64,000 bases of DNA from Nemertoderma westbladi (GCA_032718475.1 JAUCBJ010004331.1:1-64000), one strand, 5' to 3'. Shown: positions 21,249 through 32,240, counted from the stretch's first letter. Numbers and translations are program-made. The notes: a model not told the origin generated them from the sequence alone.

Positions 21249-23885
21249 ATGCTCCTATCTGGTGATATTAATGGAGTTATTAAAATGTATAATGATAACC
21301 TAATGAACATACTCGATAAACACGCCCCATTACAAACAAAAACTGTTTCCATGAGGCCGAAGGCAAATTGGTACACTGATGAGATTAACGACGCAAAAAG
21401 AAAACGCAGAAGATTGGAGCGCCGATATCGAAAGACGAATATCTGTGCTGATTGTATCGCCTATCGCCTACAGTGCACGGTGGTTGCCAATACCATAGCG
21501 TCAGCAAAAGAGACATATTATAGTAACATTATAAAGAATAATGCAGGTGATCAACGAAAACTATTTTCAGTGGCTGCCAAAATACTTTATCGTAAAAACA
21601 AAAGTACATTGCCTTCACACGAGGATGATGAAAAGTTGGCGAACAGGTTTATGGAATTCTTTGACAAGAAAATAAAGGATATTAGATATGACTTATTATC
21701 TGGAAATGGCGGTTCTACTTCACGGGGCGTTGATGATCTGGGGGCTCCTACGGAGGGCGCTATCAAACTGGGTGTTCCTACGGGGGGCGCTACTGAATTG
21801 GGCATTCCTACGGGGGGTGATACTGGACTGGGCGCTCCTACAGGGGAATCATCCGACCAGGGCGTTCCTACGGGGGGAGCATCTGACCTGGGCATTCCTA
21901 CAGGGGGTGCTGCTGGACTGGGTGTTTCTACGGGGGGTGCAACTGGACTGGGCGTTCCTACGGGGGGCTCATCTGAACTGGGCATTCCTATTGGGGGACC
22001 ATCTGACCTGGGCATTCTTACGGGTGAAGCATCGGATCTGGGTGTTCCTACAGGGGGCGCTAGTGAACTGGGCGTTCCTATGGGGGGCGCAACCAACCTG
22101 GGCATTCCTACGGGGGGTGTTACTGGACTGGGCGCTCCTATGGGGGGGGGGGCTACTGAACTGGGCATTCATACGGGGGCCGCTACGGGACTGGGCATTC
22201 CTACGGGGTGCGCAACTAACCTAGGCATTCCTACGGGGGGCGCTACGGGACTGGGCGTTCCTACGGGTATGGGGGGCGCAACCAACGGTAAAGGAAACAA
22301 TATTCCCAAATTGGAACACTTTAATAAAATAACAATGGATGAGGCAGAAAAGCTAATAAAGAACTCAAAATCTAAATCTAGTACCATGGATCCGATTCCC
22401 ACGCAATTAGTAAAACATTCAATAAAATTGTTGCTACCAGTGATTATGTTAATTATTAATTTATCAATTACAACTGCTACTGTGCCGACTCTATTCAAGG
22501 AAGCTGTGTTAACACCAGTCATAAAGAAATCACGATTAAACCCTGAGATACTTAGGAACTTTAGGCCGGTGTCTAATCTGATATATTTAGCAAAGTTAAC
22601 AGAAAGGGTGATTGCAAACCAGCTGATGACTCATATGAACATAAATAAATTGTATGAACCTTTACAGAGCGCGTACAGACCCTTACACGGAACGGAGACC
22701 GCGTTGCTTAAGGTAAGCGACGACATATTACGCAAAATCGATTCGGGATCGGGAGTACTTCTCGTCTTATTAGACCTTAGTGCTGCCTTCGACACGGTCG
22801 ACCACGTTAAACTGTTGGACACTCTAGATCGAGACATCGGGGTTGAGGGAATCGCCCTGGACTGGTTCAGATCGTACTTGTCGAATAGGTCACAACAGGT
22901 TCGCATTAATGCAAAATATTCGAACCGGTTGGATTTGCTGTACGGGCTGCCACAAGGATCGGTACTTGGGCCTATATTATTTTCGATATACACTCGTTCG
23001 CTTTCAAATGTTATTCGCAACCATGGCCTCTCGTATCATTTGTACGCGGACGATACACAGCTATACATTAGTTTTAAACCTATTAATTCGTCCGTCGCTG
23101 TTGAGGTGACTGAACGTTGCGTGGCCGATGTAAAGAAGTGGATGGAAGATAATTTATTGAAAATGAACTCAGATAAAACGGAGATTATCCTTCTGCAGTC
23201 CCGTTTCGGTAAACAACTAACGCCCCCTAACATACAAATAGGGGATGACCTGATCAGCTGCAGCGACAAGGCACGTAATATAGGTTTCATCGTGGATTCA
23301 AATCTGACATACAGCAATCAAATAAGTACAACGGTCCGAGATGCATTTCTTCATCTTCGAAGTTTGGCTAAAATTAAACGGTACCTCAGCAGACATGACC
23401 TTGAAATCTTAATTCACGCCTTTGTCACAAACAAACTCGACAGCAACAACTCATTATATTATGGATTACCCTCGAAGTCAATCAAAAAATTACAATATGT
23501 ACAGAATTCCGCAGCGCGACTGCTAGAGGGCGTTAAGAAACAAGAGCACATCACTCCAGTCCTTAAACGTTTGCATTGGTTACCTGTAAATTTACGGATC
23601 AAATTTAAAATAGCTTTGTTGACATTCAAGTGTTTACATGGTGCTGCTCCTGCCTACTTGACCCATTTAATAACTCCCTATGTACCTCCACGACAATTAC
23701 GGTCTGCTGATAAGGGACTTCTATTTGTACCGCAGTTTTACTTGCATAATTACGGGAGACGGGCGTTCTCAATTGCGGCACCAACAATCTGGAACTCCCT
23801 CCCGCAAGAAGTTAGAGATGCCACGACGCTGACTCTGTTTAAATCGCGACTCAAAACTCACCTGTACAAAGAGGAATATTGCTGA
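21249..23885 (+). CDS. CR1-like LINE ORF2 (partial), reverse transcriptase
   Basis: 878 codons. Residues ~1-150 are the post-endonuclease linker (YNDNLMNILDKHAPL, KANWYTDEI, then basic ARKRRRLERRY-like). Residues ~160-340 are an in-frame 10-residue minisatellite. Residues ~360-640 are the RT: STMDPIPTQLVK, FKEAVLTPVIKK, RNFRPVSNLIYLAKLTERVI, QSAYRPLHGTETALL, LLVLLDLSAAFDTVDH (catalytic Asp), GLPQGSVLGPILFSIYTRSL, and YHLYADDTQLYI (YADD catalytic pair). Residues ~640-878 hold KMNSDKTEIILLQS, then HDLEILIHAFVTNKLDSNN and the WN.LP..+R terminal box (IWNSLPQEVRD). The N-terminal endonuclease is missing, so the start is a truncation point and not a natural initiation site. All catalytic RT residues are present. 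Confidence 0.92.
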   Translation: MLLSGDINGVIKMYNDNLMNILDKHAPLQTKTVSMRPKANWYTDEINDAKRKRRRLERRYRKTNICADCIAYRLQCTVVANTIASAKETYYSNIIKNNAGDQRKLFSVAAKILYRKNKSTLPSHEDDEKLANRFMEFFDKKIKDIRYDLLSGNGGSTSRGVDDLGAPTEGAIKLGVPTGGATELGIPTGGDTGLGAPTGESSDQGVPTGGASDLGIPTGGAAGLGVSTGGATGLGVPTGGSSELGIPIGGPSDLGILTGEASDLGVPTGGASELGVPMGGATNLGIPTGGVTGLGAPMGGGATELGIHTGAATGLGIPTGCATNLGIPTGGATGLGVPTGMGGATNGKGNNIPKLEHFNKITMDEAEKLIKNSKSKSSTMDPIPTQLVKHSIKLLLPVIMLIINLSITTATVPTLFKEAVLTPVIKKSRLNPEILRNFRPVSNLIYLAKLTERVIANQLMTHMNINKLYEPLQSAYRPLHGTETALLKVSDDILRKIDSGSGVLLVLLDLSAAFDTVDHVKLLDTLDRDIGVEGIALDWFRSYLSNRSQQVRINAKYSNRLDLLYGLPQGSVLGPILFSIYTRSLSNVIRNHGLSYHLYADDTQLYISFKPINSSVAVEVTERCVADVKKWMEDNLLKMNSDKTEIILLQSRFGKQLTPPNIQIGDDLISCSDKARNIGFIVDSNLTYSNQISTTVRDAFLHLRSLAKIKRYLSRHDLEILIHAFVTNKLDSNNSLYYGLPSKSIKKLQYVQNSAARLLEGVKKQEHITPVLKRLHWLPVNLRIKFKIALLTFKCLHGAAPAYLTHLITPYVPPRQLRSADKGLLFVPQFYLHNYGRRAFSIAAPTIWNSLPQEVRDATTLTLFKSRLKTHLYKEEYC
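21721..22285 (+). repeat. In-frame 30-bp minisatellite within the CR1-like ORF
   Basis: About 18-19 copies of a 30-bp unit (approximately ggcgttcctacggggggcgc plus ten bases) encode 10-residue repeats such as GGATGLGVPT and GGASELGIPT. No unit disrupts the frame. One extra GGG triplet at about 22142-22152 adds a residue without shifting it. The protein between 21660 and 22310 is otherwise the normal linker before the RT. The units have a collagen-like look but no Gly-X-Y periodicity. Confidence 0.93.
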
Positions 23886-24030
23886 TTTTTATTTAATATT
23901 GTTCAAACTTTTTAGTTATTAATTAATTCTCTGTACGTAGCCTTTTTAGTTGGTTTCAAATAGTTTTTAAGCGCCTTGAAATATGTTCAGAAAGGCGCTA
24001 TATAAATATATATTATTATTATTATTATTA

Positions 24031-24659
24031 ATTCCATACCGAAACAAAAACTCTCCTTCATCTGTCGTACAATTTTTTTTTAATTTTCATTAGAACTCAG
24101 TTAACGAAATGGAGCAAATTAAAAATATGACTGGTTTTGGTAAACAGTATTTTTCCATACCCATCCCATCCCATGGAATTTAATATGTAGTGCGAATCCC
24201 GGTTTGCCATGTATTCCGCCACTCAGCAAAATTGTAATAGCTCTAAACCTAACCTAACTACAATAATGGTCCTGAATTAACTGCGGATATATATTGTCAA
24301 TTTTAAGAAAGTTTTCACTGTCACTACTCATTCTTTCAGGATGATTTAACCCTAATTAAATATTATTAAAAGCCGTCAATAATGTTGTATTTCTTCGAAA
24401 GCCACACATTGGGCGCATTGTTAATGTGTCATGAAGTCCATTAATAATGATAATGAAGATAAGTTATTCTACAGCAGGCCTATAACTGCAAACTAAACCA
24501 TTACGATTTAACTAATCCATTGAGGATTTCAAATCATCTGTTCTGGCTGCTGTCGCAGAATATAAACGCACACACCGAATACCACAACATACCTCAAAGA
24601 TCATCTTATCCATCACGATAAAAAGATTATTTATCACTTCAAAGATCCACTTATCAAAT
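24031..24659. other. AT-rich spacer, no gene seen
   Basis: No supportable feature. Confidence 0.4.
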
Positions 24660-25345
24660 CAAAGAATCTCATTATCAAGAAAACAGAAAAAAGCGGAGGT
24701 TTTGCCGTAATGAATCGAAAAATGTACGTTGAAAAGGTCAAAATGACTTCATTGTCGGAGATAGTAAAGCCTACCATAAACTCACACGCAATCCAAACCC
24801 ACTAGCAACTTCCCGCATAAATGCCGGTGTTAACAACATCGTCACTGACCCAGTTCAGACCTTTATAGGCGATAATGTCACGACCCGGAACCCTAAAATT
24901 CAAGAACATTATGGTAATCCCAAAACTCACAAAACAATTAATCCCATGCGTCTCATAACCTCGTGCTGTGGGAGTGCTGCAGCCGAAAAACCTGGTTGGC
25001 TAGTCAGCCGCATTCAAGGCCAGGCATTAGTTTTCATTCCAGAACGTTTAATTAATACCGGACAATTCATGGAACGGGTAAAACTTTTACCTCCACTAAA
25101 CCCGGGTGATATAATATTTAGTACCGACATCACCGCTATGTATGTGTACTAATATTCGGATAGAAGTGGTAACAGGTTTCATCGCAGAACATCAACAAGA
25201 ATTCGACATGTTTGGACTTACAATGCCCAACTTTTGCAACTCAGTTTAGAAAGATCTTTCTTTCAGATTAACGGGATTATTATGAACAGAAGGACGGTTT
25301 AGGTACTGTATGGGTAAAATTCTTGGAGTAGGAACAGAAACTGAA
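24660..25345 (+). pseudogene. Penelope-like element RT fragment
   Basis: Across frames the translation shows GGFAVMNRKMY-like, HYGNPKTHKTINPMRLITS (the Y.LPK.HK..PLRPI box typical of Penelope-like reverse transcriptases), GSAAAEKPGWLVSRIQGQ, INTGQFMERVKLL, and DIIFSTDITAMYV, equivalent to the VSFDVVSLFTNI catalytic region. SFFQINGIIM then matches the F.F.NG..Y box. Stops and frameshifts occur after TAMYVY (25151) and before 25310. No GIY-YIG endonuclease or ribozyme-like end is recognised. Confidence 0.8.
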
Positions 25346-25975
25346 ACTGACGGATTTAATTGTATAAGGATCCATGTACTTAAATTTTTCGAAAAATTGT
25401 TCTAGAACAAAAAATGTGTTCCAGAACCTTTCTGATAGCTAACATGTTCTAGAAAATTTAAAAAAAAGTAGCAAAACCTACACTTCCCTGCCACCTGCCA
25501 CCTTCTCTGGCAGTCTGACTCTAGTCAATGCTCAGTCCCACCGAACTTAGGTATGGTCTCGCCCAGTATTATAATATATATAATAAATATAATTATATAT
25601 AATATACTATCACTTACGTAAACCTAAATCTGTTATTATTAGTCTAAATCATTGAGCAAATATAGGACTTAAATGAAACTGGCAGACAGGTGTCACTCAA
25701 AGAGATGTCAATCCAACTTAGCATGTATCGACACAACAATTTTAATCGATATACCAACCATATCCAGTACCATACACAGTGATGGGGAACTCTTGGCAAA
25801 CTCATCAACGCCTCTCCAGAGGAAAATCGATGCAAATAAGCAAAACTATTACATTACAATTATATTGCAATTATTATATTAAAAATATAACAAGCAAAAA
25901 TAAACCTGTAATTATTATGTGTTGAAGTTCGTTTATTGTTTGGGTTAGAATAATTAATTAAAATATGCGTTAATT
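25346..25975. other. AT-rich spacer, no gene seen
   Basis: Repeated attgttctagaaca-like palindromic words at 25395-25455; otherwise nothing supportable. Confidence 0.4.
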
Positions 25976-26071
25976 AAAAATGTCAAATTGAATTTTAGTA
26001 TGTAGAGGAACAGGTTATTTCAGCGGTTATAACCTGTTCCTACATACTAAAATTCAATTTGACATTTTTAA
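25976..26071. repeat. Long hairpin, ~42-bp arms
   Basis: AAAAATGTCAAATTGAATTT and the next ~22 bp (through aggaacaggttat) are mirrored by ataacctgttcc...AAATTCAATTTGACATTTTT. The loop is about 10 nt and there is a single 2-nt bulge. The near-perfect arms imply a recent palindrome or a constrained RNA hairpin. Confidence 0.92.
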
Positions 26072-26225
26072 TTCACAGAGATTGAATTTGGTTCCACCCC
26101 CGTCTCACTGTAAAAATAATGCAAAATAGGAGCGTGCTTTCTAAAAATTTTAAATATTTCTAATTATATTACCGGTATAATAACTGGTATAATTTTAAGC
26201 ACGGTAATTACTGTAATAACTACGA

Positions 26226-26429
26226 ACGCAAATCCCATCTTGGTTAATTAAAATCCCGCCTCAATGTTAAATTCTCAATTTAGGGAAAGGAGCAGGTTAC
26301 ATTGGCACGTTATTTTAACCAAAACAATAAACTAAAGTCAATAGAACAGGTTACAGTTTTATTTTTGAAAATAATCAGCTATTATTTGCGTCGAATTTCC
26401 CATGGAGAGGAATGGATTTTATTGCGGCC

Positions 26430-26460
<31 letters not shown>
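26226..26460 (-). mobile_element. G-tract element, copy 2 (minus orientation)
   Basis: Reverse complement of the 1092-1349 family. On the minus strand it reads a G28 tract (complement of 26433-26460), ACTGGCCGCAATA, a body with aaataacgtgccaatgtaac and ctgctcctttcc, and ends ccaagatgggatttgcgt. The distal C-tract is missing. It contains about 25 bp (taacctgttctattgacttt) absent from copy 1 but present in the 47.6-kb copy. Confidence 0.85.
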
Positions 26461-28010
26461 AGGGCCCCGCGCCATCTGCTTCAGGGATTGTAGCAGTGTG
26501 TTATTTTATAGAAATCGATTGGCTAATTCTGTAGGTAATTTTGGGCCATGTTCCTGGCCATTAGGAATAATTATATAAACAGTGTTCCAATACCCACCCC
26601 ACACAAACAAGCAGCTGCATTGTCGGCTCCACCTTCCAATGCAGAATAACTGTCGGATATTTTATTAAATAAAAGAGCTGGACCCCAACCACACTCACTG
26701 TTTCTTTTCTACCTACCAGCGAACATCTACTACAACTGAACACGTTCGTAGGGCCTTCGCGCAGCATGAAGCTCAGTTAGGAGACAAAATTAATACTAAG
26801 AGATTCTACAGTATCACAAAATCTGTATTTAAGAAATTAAACACGTTCCAGCTCCATTTTCATTTTTGTTAATTATTAATTAGTTGTGGTATGTCTTCTG
26901 CCGACTGTTACAGTTATGGTTTACACCCCCAAATTATTTTTACCTTAATTAATTTAATCAATTAGCCGAAGATAATTAGCTTATAAAGTGTTCGAGATGT
27001 CTACTTTGCAACAAGTTAGGACGAGAAATATGCAATCAAGATATGTGGTGGACAGACATACATAGCAATAATAGCACAGGGACAGGTAGCAGAGTGTCAG
27101 TGATAATAGGCAGTAGGCAGGGGAACTACTGCTAAATATAGTGATAATAGTAGATATAATGACAATAAGCACAGTGAGGCCAATATCAATTGGCTACATT
27201 GCCCGGTAACGGCTACTGCCCAGCTACAGCGATATGGGTACTCTTTTGTATTGTTTTTATTATATGTATTGTATATTATATTATTACTATTGCTTCCATT
27301 GGAACTAAATTCGCATTCATTGGAATAAAATTAATTTCCGTTTCGGGGGATTGGAAGTAAGTTCGCTTTACAGGCGTTACAGTAAGTTCGTCCCAGGAAG
27401 TTCGCTTTTGAAAATGTGCGATTGAAACCAAGTTCGTGTTATCGTTACTAATATAACACACATGTATGAACATCAGAATCATGCCGAAAGCGAAAAATTT
27501 TTTAATTAAATTATTATAGGTAACCCGATAGCAACCACCAGAGGCAACCGATGGCTCTCTATGCTATTACAGTTCAGCCCTGGGTTTGTGTAAGTATAAT
27601 AAACGTGTCTTCCCCAGGGACACCACAGTGCGGAATTTCTACGGCTTTTTCTCCAAATTGATAACATGATACTCCTTTGTTTGGTATCGTAAGTAATTAT
27701 GAAGGTAATATTACTATGCTATTAGTAGCTCCAAAGCGTTTTTGTTTGTTAGCCCCACGACCTACTAAATATATCATTAGTAGGTCATGTTAGCCCTGTT
27801 TAAAATGTCGCAGGGTGTTCGTAGAGATGACACGCTGCTGAGATTGCCACTGTAGACTCACAGGACTCCACTGTGAGCTGCAGGAGTGACAATGGCTATA
27901 GCTTCTCACTCAATCCAAATTATTGACAGAGTTGTTGAGACGACATCGGATGTAAACGTTGTACCGACACAGTGTCGGCATAATGTTGTAGCGACAGTAC
28001 TCTCAGTTCT
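26461..28010. other. Spacer, no gene seen
   Basis: Only short frames. A small palindromic repeat (27759-27788, gacctactaaatatat...attagtaggtc) recurs at 48829-48872. agtactctcag is duplicated at 27997 and 28012, at the border of a LINE-A copy. Confidence 0.4.
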
Positions 28011-28826
28011 GAGTACTCTCAGAATCACTAGAGGGAGCCCAACGGCTCCTCAGCTCATTAGAACAGGCTGCTTCTAGTGTTGGTCTTTTTAGTTAACTCC
28101 AAAAGGACCAAAATTTTAACAGTTAACTTTGAAAGTTCTCAGCAAGTCTCTGATCGGATGAGCATAAGCTCAAAGGATGATATGCTTGAGTGTGTGGACG
28201 ACTTCTGTTACCTGGGATCATGGATCCGGAAGTCAGGTGAGGACCTTTGAATACGTAAGGGAAAGGCATGGGCAGCCTTGAATAGGCATTCCAGGATTTG
28301 GAAGTCACCGAGAATGAATCGGAAAATTAAGGTCCGATTATTTAGAGCAGCAGTAGTTCCAGTACTCCTCTATGGGAGTCCATACTGGGCTCTAACTGCT
28401 GAGGACACCAAATCTCTGGAGGGCACATTCACAAGAATGCTATGCCGGGTTCATTGTGTCAAGTACAATGCACACATCTCCAACCAGGCACTATATAACA
28501 TTGGAGGTGTCTCATTGGTTCCCCCAAGTTTGACACTAGAACAAAATCGCCTCCGCTTTGCAGGACATTGCTTTCGCCGTGAGGACCAGCCAATGCATAA
28601 TCTTGTACTTTAGCAGCCTCATGGAGTAAATAAGCATGGTGGACAGCCCATGACTTCCTTGAGACGCATCTTAAAGGACACTGACCTTGAAGATGCGGAT
28701 GATCTAGCAAATGTCATGGGTGATAGGGAGTTGTGGCGGCGCAATTTTGTCGACAAGCCGGCACAGCAGTCTTAAAAAATGCAGCGGCAATGCAGCATGC
28801 CGATCCTAGTAGTAGTAGTAGTAGTG
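28011..28826 (+). pseudogene. LINE-A copy A3 (3' part with (TAG)n tail)
   Basis: Starts abruptly in the RT just after the FADD box (LSESLEGAQRLL region) and runs to the LINE-A 3' end: NRLSRIWKSPRM-like, VLLYGSPYWALTAEDTKSLE, YNAHISNQALYNIGGVS, FRREDQPMHNLVL. Stops (at cttttag, about 28091, and tttagcagcc, about 28612) and a lost frame show it is dead. The tail GCAATGCAGCATGCCGATCC ends in (TAG)6, defining the LINE-A 3' terminus. Confidence 0.9.
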
Positions 28827-29144
28827 CCGATAGTGTGCCGTTAATTTGTTGATACTGTGCTACGTCCGCATTACATTGTGCCGATAATTCCAATAAATAC
28901 AGTCCGTGCACGTCCCGTCATCAAGTGATGTATGAATACTGTAGTGGCATAATTATAGGAAAGGAACGGATCTACGGGTCTATACCACGAATGATAAGTG
29001 GATAAAAAATTACCGAAAATAACGTTTTTTTCATAGTAGTCCTAATAGTAGGACTATAGTAGGACTAATCCCATTACATGCGTACTTTTGTAACCGGGTA
29101 CTGTGCAATTAAAGTTGGTGCGGGTAAAATTTTTTTGGCTAGAA
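28827..29144. other. Spacer, no gene seen
   Basis: No supportable feature except a cctaatagtaggactatag palindromic patch near 29040. Confidence 0.35.
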
Positions 29145-30221
29145 ACAATTGAATAAGGGGTAGCAAGGTGGCACTGTGAATCGAGTGGCGGGGTGGGTGT
29201 TTTGTTTAAAAACAAAAGGTAACGGTCGAAATGGCGGGTTTAAGTAAGCGTGGGAAGCCAATTTTGAAAATCGGCTGTGATTGGCTGCTACAGTTTTGAC
29301 GTCACTATAAATTGATCTGATAATTTCATATCTTGGTTTCAGTCTAAGGACAGTGATTTTCGAACCATTCAAAAATACACATTAAATCTCCATCTTTGAC
29401 TACAATTAATTAAATTAATGATGACAAAGATTCATCGCTGTCAAGATCAAATGCTGTTCACAACTGGAAACTCAGCAGATTGCCTGAGCCTGACCGGCGG
29501 TATTCAAGAACTCAGCCCTATCAGCTTTCACAAGAATGCTGCGCCGGGTTCATTGTATCAAGTACAATGAACACATCTCCAATCAGACTCTATTGTCATG
29601 GGTGTAGGGTGTTGTGGGGGTGCAATTTTGTCGACAAGCCGGTACAGCATTCTTAATATATATGTAGGTTTTATATAATGCAGCTGCAATGCAGCATGAC
29701 GATCGTAGTAAGTAGCAGTTACTGCATGAATAACATTTTAAACGTTCGGAAATTAACTCGCCTCGCTTTCTATTTCCAGTCTTTTTTATGTATTAGTTTT
29801 AATTTATTCCTGTGTAATTTTAAATAATTTTTAATCCAAATGTTTCGAATTAAAGAAGTCAAACTTTCATTATTATAAATCTAATCTGTAGGCCGTACCA
29901 TACTCAATAGAGCTTGGAATGAAGTATTGCTTCTGGAGATACTGTAGCAAACAACATTTAATCAAGTTCCATTCATCATTTAATTCATGAATTTAATTAA
30001 TTGTAGTATTAAAAGACGCGCAAGACTCTCCGCTTTCAATTAATATAATCCACGTGTGAAATTATTGAGATTTAATGTGTATTAGAATGGTTCGAAAATC
30101 TCTATCCATAGAAACCAATATAAGAAATTATCAGAGCACTGCGTAATGACGTCAAAACTGTAGCAGCCAATCACAGCCGATTTTCAAAATTACCTTCCCA
30201 CGCTTACTTAAACCCGCCATT
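29145..30221. mobile_element. Foldback element with ~160-bp inverted arms
   Basis: Left arm 29231-29393 (aatggcgggtttaagtaagc, ggctgtgattggctgctaca, ttttgacgtcac) is mirrored by 30068-30221 (tgtagcagccaatcacagcc, gcttacttaaacccgccatt). The loop (29394-30067) contains a LINE-A remnant. The outer left border (29145-29220, gaatcgagtggcggggtg) has an inverted copy at 32770-32875, so the element family extends further. Confidence 0.82.
29529..29710 (+). pseudogene. LINE-A remnant A4 in a foldback loop
   Basis: cacaagaatgctgcgccggg ... aacacatctccaatcagac is joined by an internal deletion of about 250 bp to tgtcatgggtgtagggtgtt ... ttttgtcgacaagccgg and the LINE-A 3' tail (gcagctgcaatgcagcatg). 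A short extra block (atatatatgtaggttttata) splits the tail. Confidence 0.82.
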
Positions 30222-30529
30222 TCCTATAGGGGCTGTTGCGCTGTCAGTCAGAGAGGTAACAGCCCATGGGGTAAGGATTTACCCATGGGGCGCTAACTAT
30301 CAGATAGTCTGATACCAACTGTCAGACAGTCTTTTTCAACTATCAGATAGATGATCGCCCAGTTCTGCAGTTGCAAGTTGCCCTCTGTTGTATTTTTTAA
30401 ACCCCGAGTGTTGTTGACGGAGTCTGCTGGTCTGTTACTTCCGAAATCGTTGATCGTGGTGCCGGTGCCGGAATTCTGGCTTTCATTAAAAACACTGAAC
30501 TGCTGAACGATTGCGGAATCTACGAAACC
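30222..30529. other. Repeat-flank sequence, no gene seen
   Basis: gagaggtaacagcccatggg (about 30252) is inverted at about 32745-32775. tatcagatag and gtcagacagtc palindromes follow. No gene. Confidence 0.4.
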
Positions 30530-30860
30530 CGGCCGGATTCCTAATCCGAGGAGGCGACGGAGTCAATTAAACGTAAACCTGTAAACAATGAAACGATCGC
30601 GATGGACAATGGAATGTCTATTCAATCCATAACGATACAATGGCGACGGAGTCTATTACAGTATTAAACAAGCAACACGCAACCAAAGCGATCAGACGAT
30701 GGCGAGGTAATCTACAAAACAGAGAATGACAGGAAGGCGACGGAGTTTATTAAACCCAGTAAGATGGTGCATAGCGAAGCGATCGAGACGGATAATGGAG
30801 TCTATTACAGTATTAAACCTGGAACGAAGACGGTGGAGTCTGTGTTCCAGGCCTAACTAA
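30530..30860. repeat. Irregular repeats with ggcgacggagt motif
   Basis: ggcgacggagtctattacag + tattaaac occurs at about 30642 and, slightly changed, at about 30798. Shorter forms lie near 30550 and 30735. The spacing is irregular and the origin unknown. No reading frame spans it. Confidence 0.5.
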
Positions 30861-31185
30861 ACCTGGAACAATGCAAACAAGGCTACCGGTACTGTAAAGT
30901 TAGACTAGACTGGTTTGTGAGATTAACCAGCCAATATACTCAATACAATTTGCGTTCTTCGAATTCCTAATAATATATTTTAATCTTAATAATAATTATT
31001 CAACATCAATTATTTTATAAGTCTCGTCAATATATAAGATTGTTAAAGACTAAAGAGCTAACTTTAGGATAATCTGCCTTATATTTTTAGAATTATTATA
31101 ATTTATTTTGTTATGTTTATAATGAATTGTATCTTTTGACAGACTACTTGATGCGCGACCATGATAATAAAATTAAATGGTGCCG
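30861..31185. other. AT-rich spacer, no gene seen
   Basis: No supportable feature. Confidence 0.35.
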
Positions 31186-31400
31186 AAATATTTTCACTTA
31201 ACTGCAGGTAGGGAGGGGGGGGGGGGGGGGGAATCAATATTCTTCCCTCTCCAGCCAGGTGAAAATCTACGCAAATAACGAAATATTTTCACTTAACTGC
31301 AGGTAGGGGGGCAATCAATATTCTTCCCTCTCCAGGTCAAAATCGACGCAAATAACAGCTTGTTTACTACTAAAATAAAACTGCATCCTGGAAACAACAT
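31186..31400 (+). mobile_element. G-tract element, copy 3, with internal direct duplication
   Basis: aaatattttcacttaactgc + aggtaggg occurs at 31186 and 31281, each followed by aatcaatattcttccctctc and acgcaaataac. The first copy has G17 (31215-31231) and the second only G6. Downstream (acgcaaataacagcttgttt, aaaataaaactg) matches the left part of the 1092-1349 family. Confidence 0.7.
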
Positions 31401-31849
31401 TATAGGGGAAATGTTAGCAAGTTGTGTTTATTTTAGCCGATAGACAAGATTACATGTTTACCAAGTTTGGTATAATTTAGTCAAAGATTGAATGAGTTAC
31501 GATTTTAAATTCTCAGTGGAGCTGTGGAGGGTGAAGGCGGCGGGCCAGGATTCAGTTATACTTTAATAAAGAATAGTGATTAAACCAAGGGATACGCAAT
31601 ATATGACACTGCTGTATAAGTTCATTGAATGACTGTTGATTTCGAAACATTTAAATCAAAACTATATAAATGTTAATATAATTTTGGACTTTTTTTTTGT
31701 AATAATTAACAGATAAATTATATTTCATTAATTTATTTTTTTTTATCTAATCACATTATTAAATAACGAAGCACAGAAATAATACTAAGATTGAATATTG
31801 AATTGAAGGTACAGTACCGAATTGAATATTTGAGATTGCATAAGATAGA
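31401..31849. other. Spacer, no gene seen
   Basis: acatgtttaccaagtttggt followed by about 40 similar bases (31451-31508) recurs at 37471-37528. Otherwise nothing supportable. Confidence 0.4.
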
Positions 31850-32240
31850 GTATTGAATATCTTCGGCCGTCATCCCGTTGGTTGGTGACTCCATTGGCAA
31901 CCATTTCGACAGTTTCAGCTCTTCAGTCCCCGAATAGACCGATGGTCGGCGTGGTTCTGTCCCCATGACTGAGGCTGCATTACCAACCAAAATTGCCATC
32001 TCCAGGCGCTGGAGCAGAAACTGGTGTGACCGCGGTTCGTGGGTGGCACTGTGGAGACGAGCCCCGATCTCCCGAAGGAAGGTGGATGTCTCTGGACCGA
32101 GGCGGCCAAAGGTCTCAAAGGCAACGGGGTGAAAGAAATGGCCCCGGTCCATTAGGTCGCGATTAGGTCGTTTTTAATGCGCTCCGCCCCCTCAGCTGAG
32201 TGCCCCCCAGCAATGATGGTTTGTTGAAGGTGGCTGGGGG
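31850..32240 (-). pseudogene. LINE C-terminal remnant (FxPVAFETFG domain)
   Basis: On the minus strand, TIIAGGHSAEGAERIKND is followed after a frame break by GHFFHPVAFETFGRLGPE, LREIGARLHSATHEPRS, LQRLEMAILVGNAASVMGT. This resembles the segment AE..K...F.P..FET.G.....FL..R......GNA..V.GT found C-terminal to RT in many invertebrate LINE polyproteins (family knowledge, not searched). No RT is left nearby. Confidence 0.6.

Larger units (their letters stand above)
21241..24030 (+). mobile_element. CR1-like LINE, 5'-truncated, with 3' hairpin and (ATT)n tail
   Basis: It starts in the endonuclease-RT linker right after a stop (21246-21248) and runs through a complete RT and C-terminal region to a 3' UTR. 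That UTR ends gcgccttgaaat...aaggcgctatataaat, a short stem-loop, followed by (ATT)n (24012-24030). A 3' stem-loop plus a microsatellite tail is typical of CR1/Rex-type LINEs. The single frame is intact over 878 codons, so this is a recent insertion compared with the other LINEs here. Confidence 0.88.

Noticed and set aside
21688-22224. Collagen-like or silk-like gene on either strand around the 30-bp repeat
   Set aside because: The plus frame continues into RT motifs and matches a LINE; the minus and shifted frames are shadows, and there is no Gly-X-Y periodicity.
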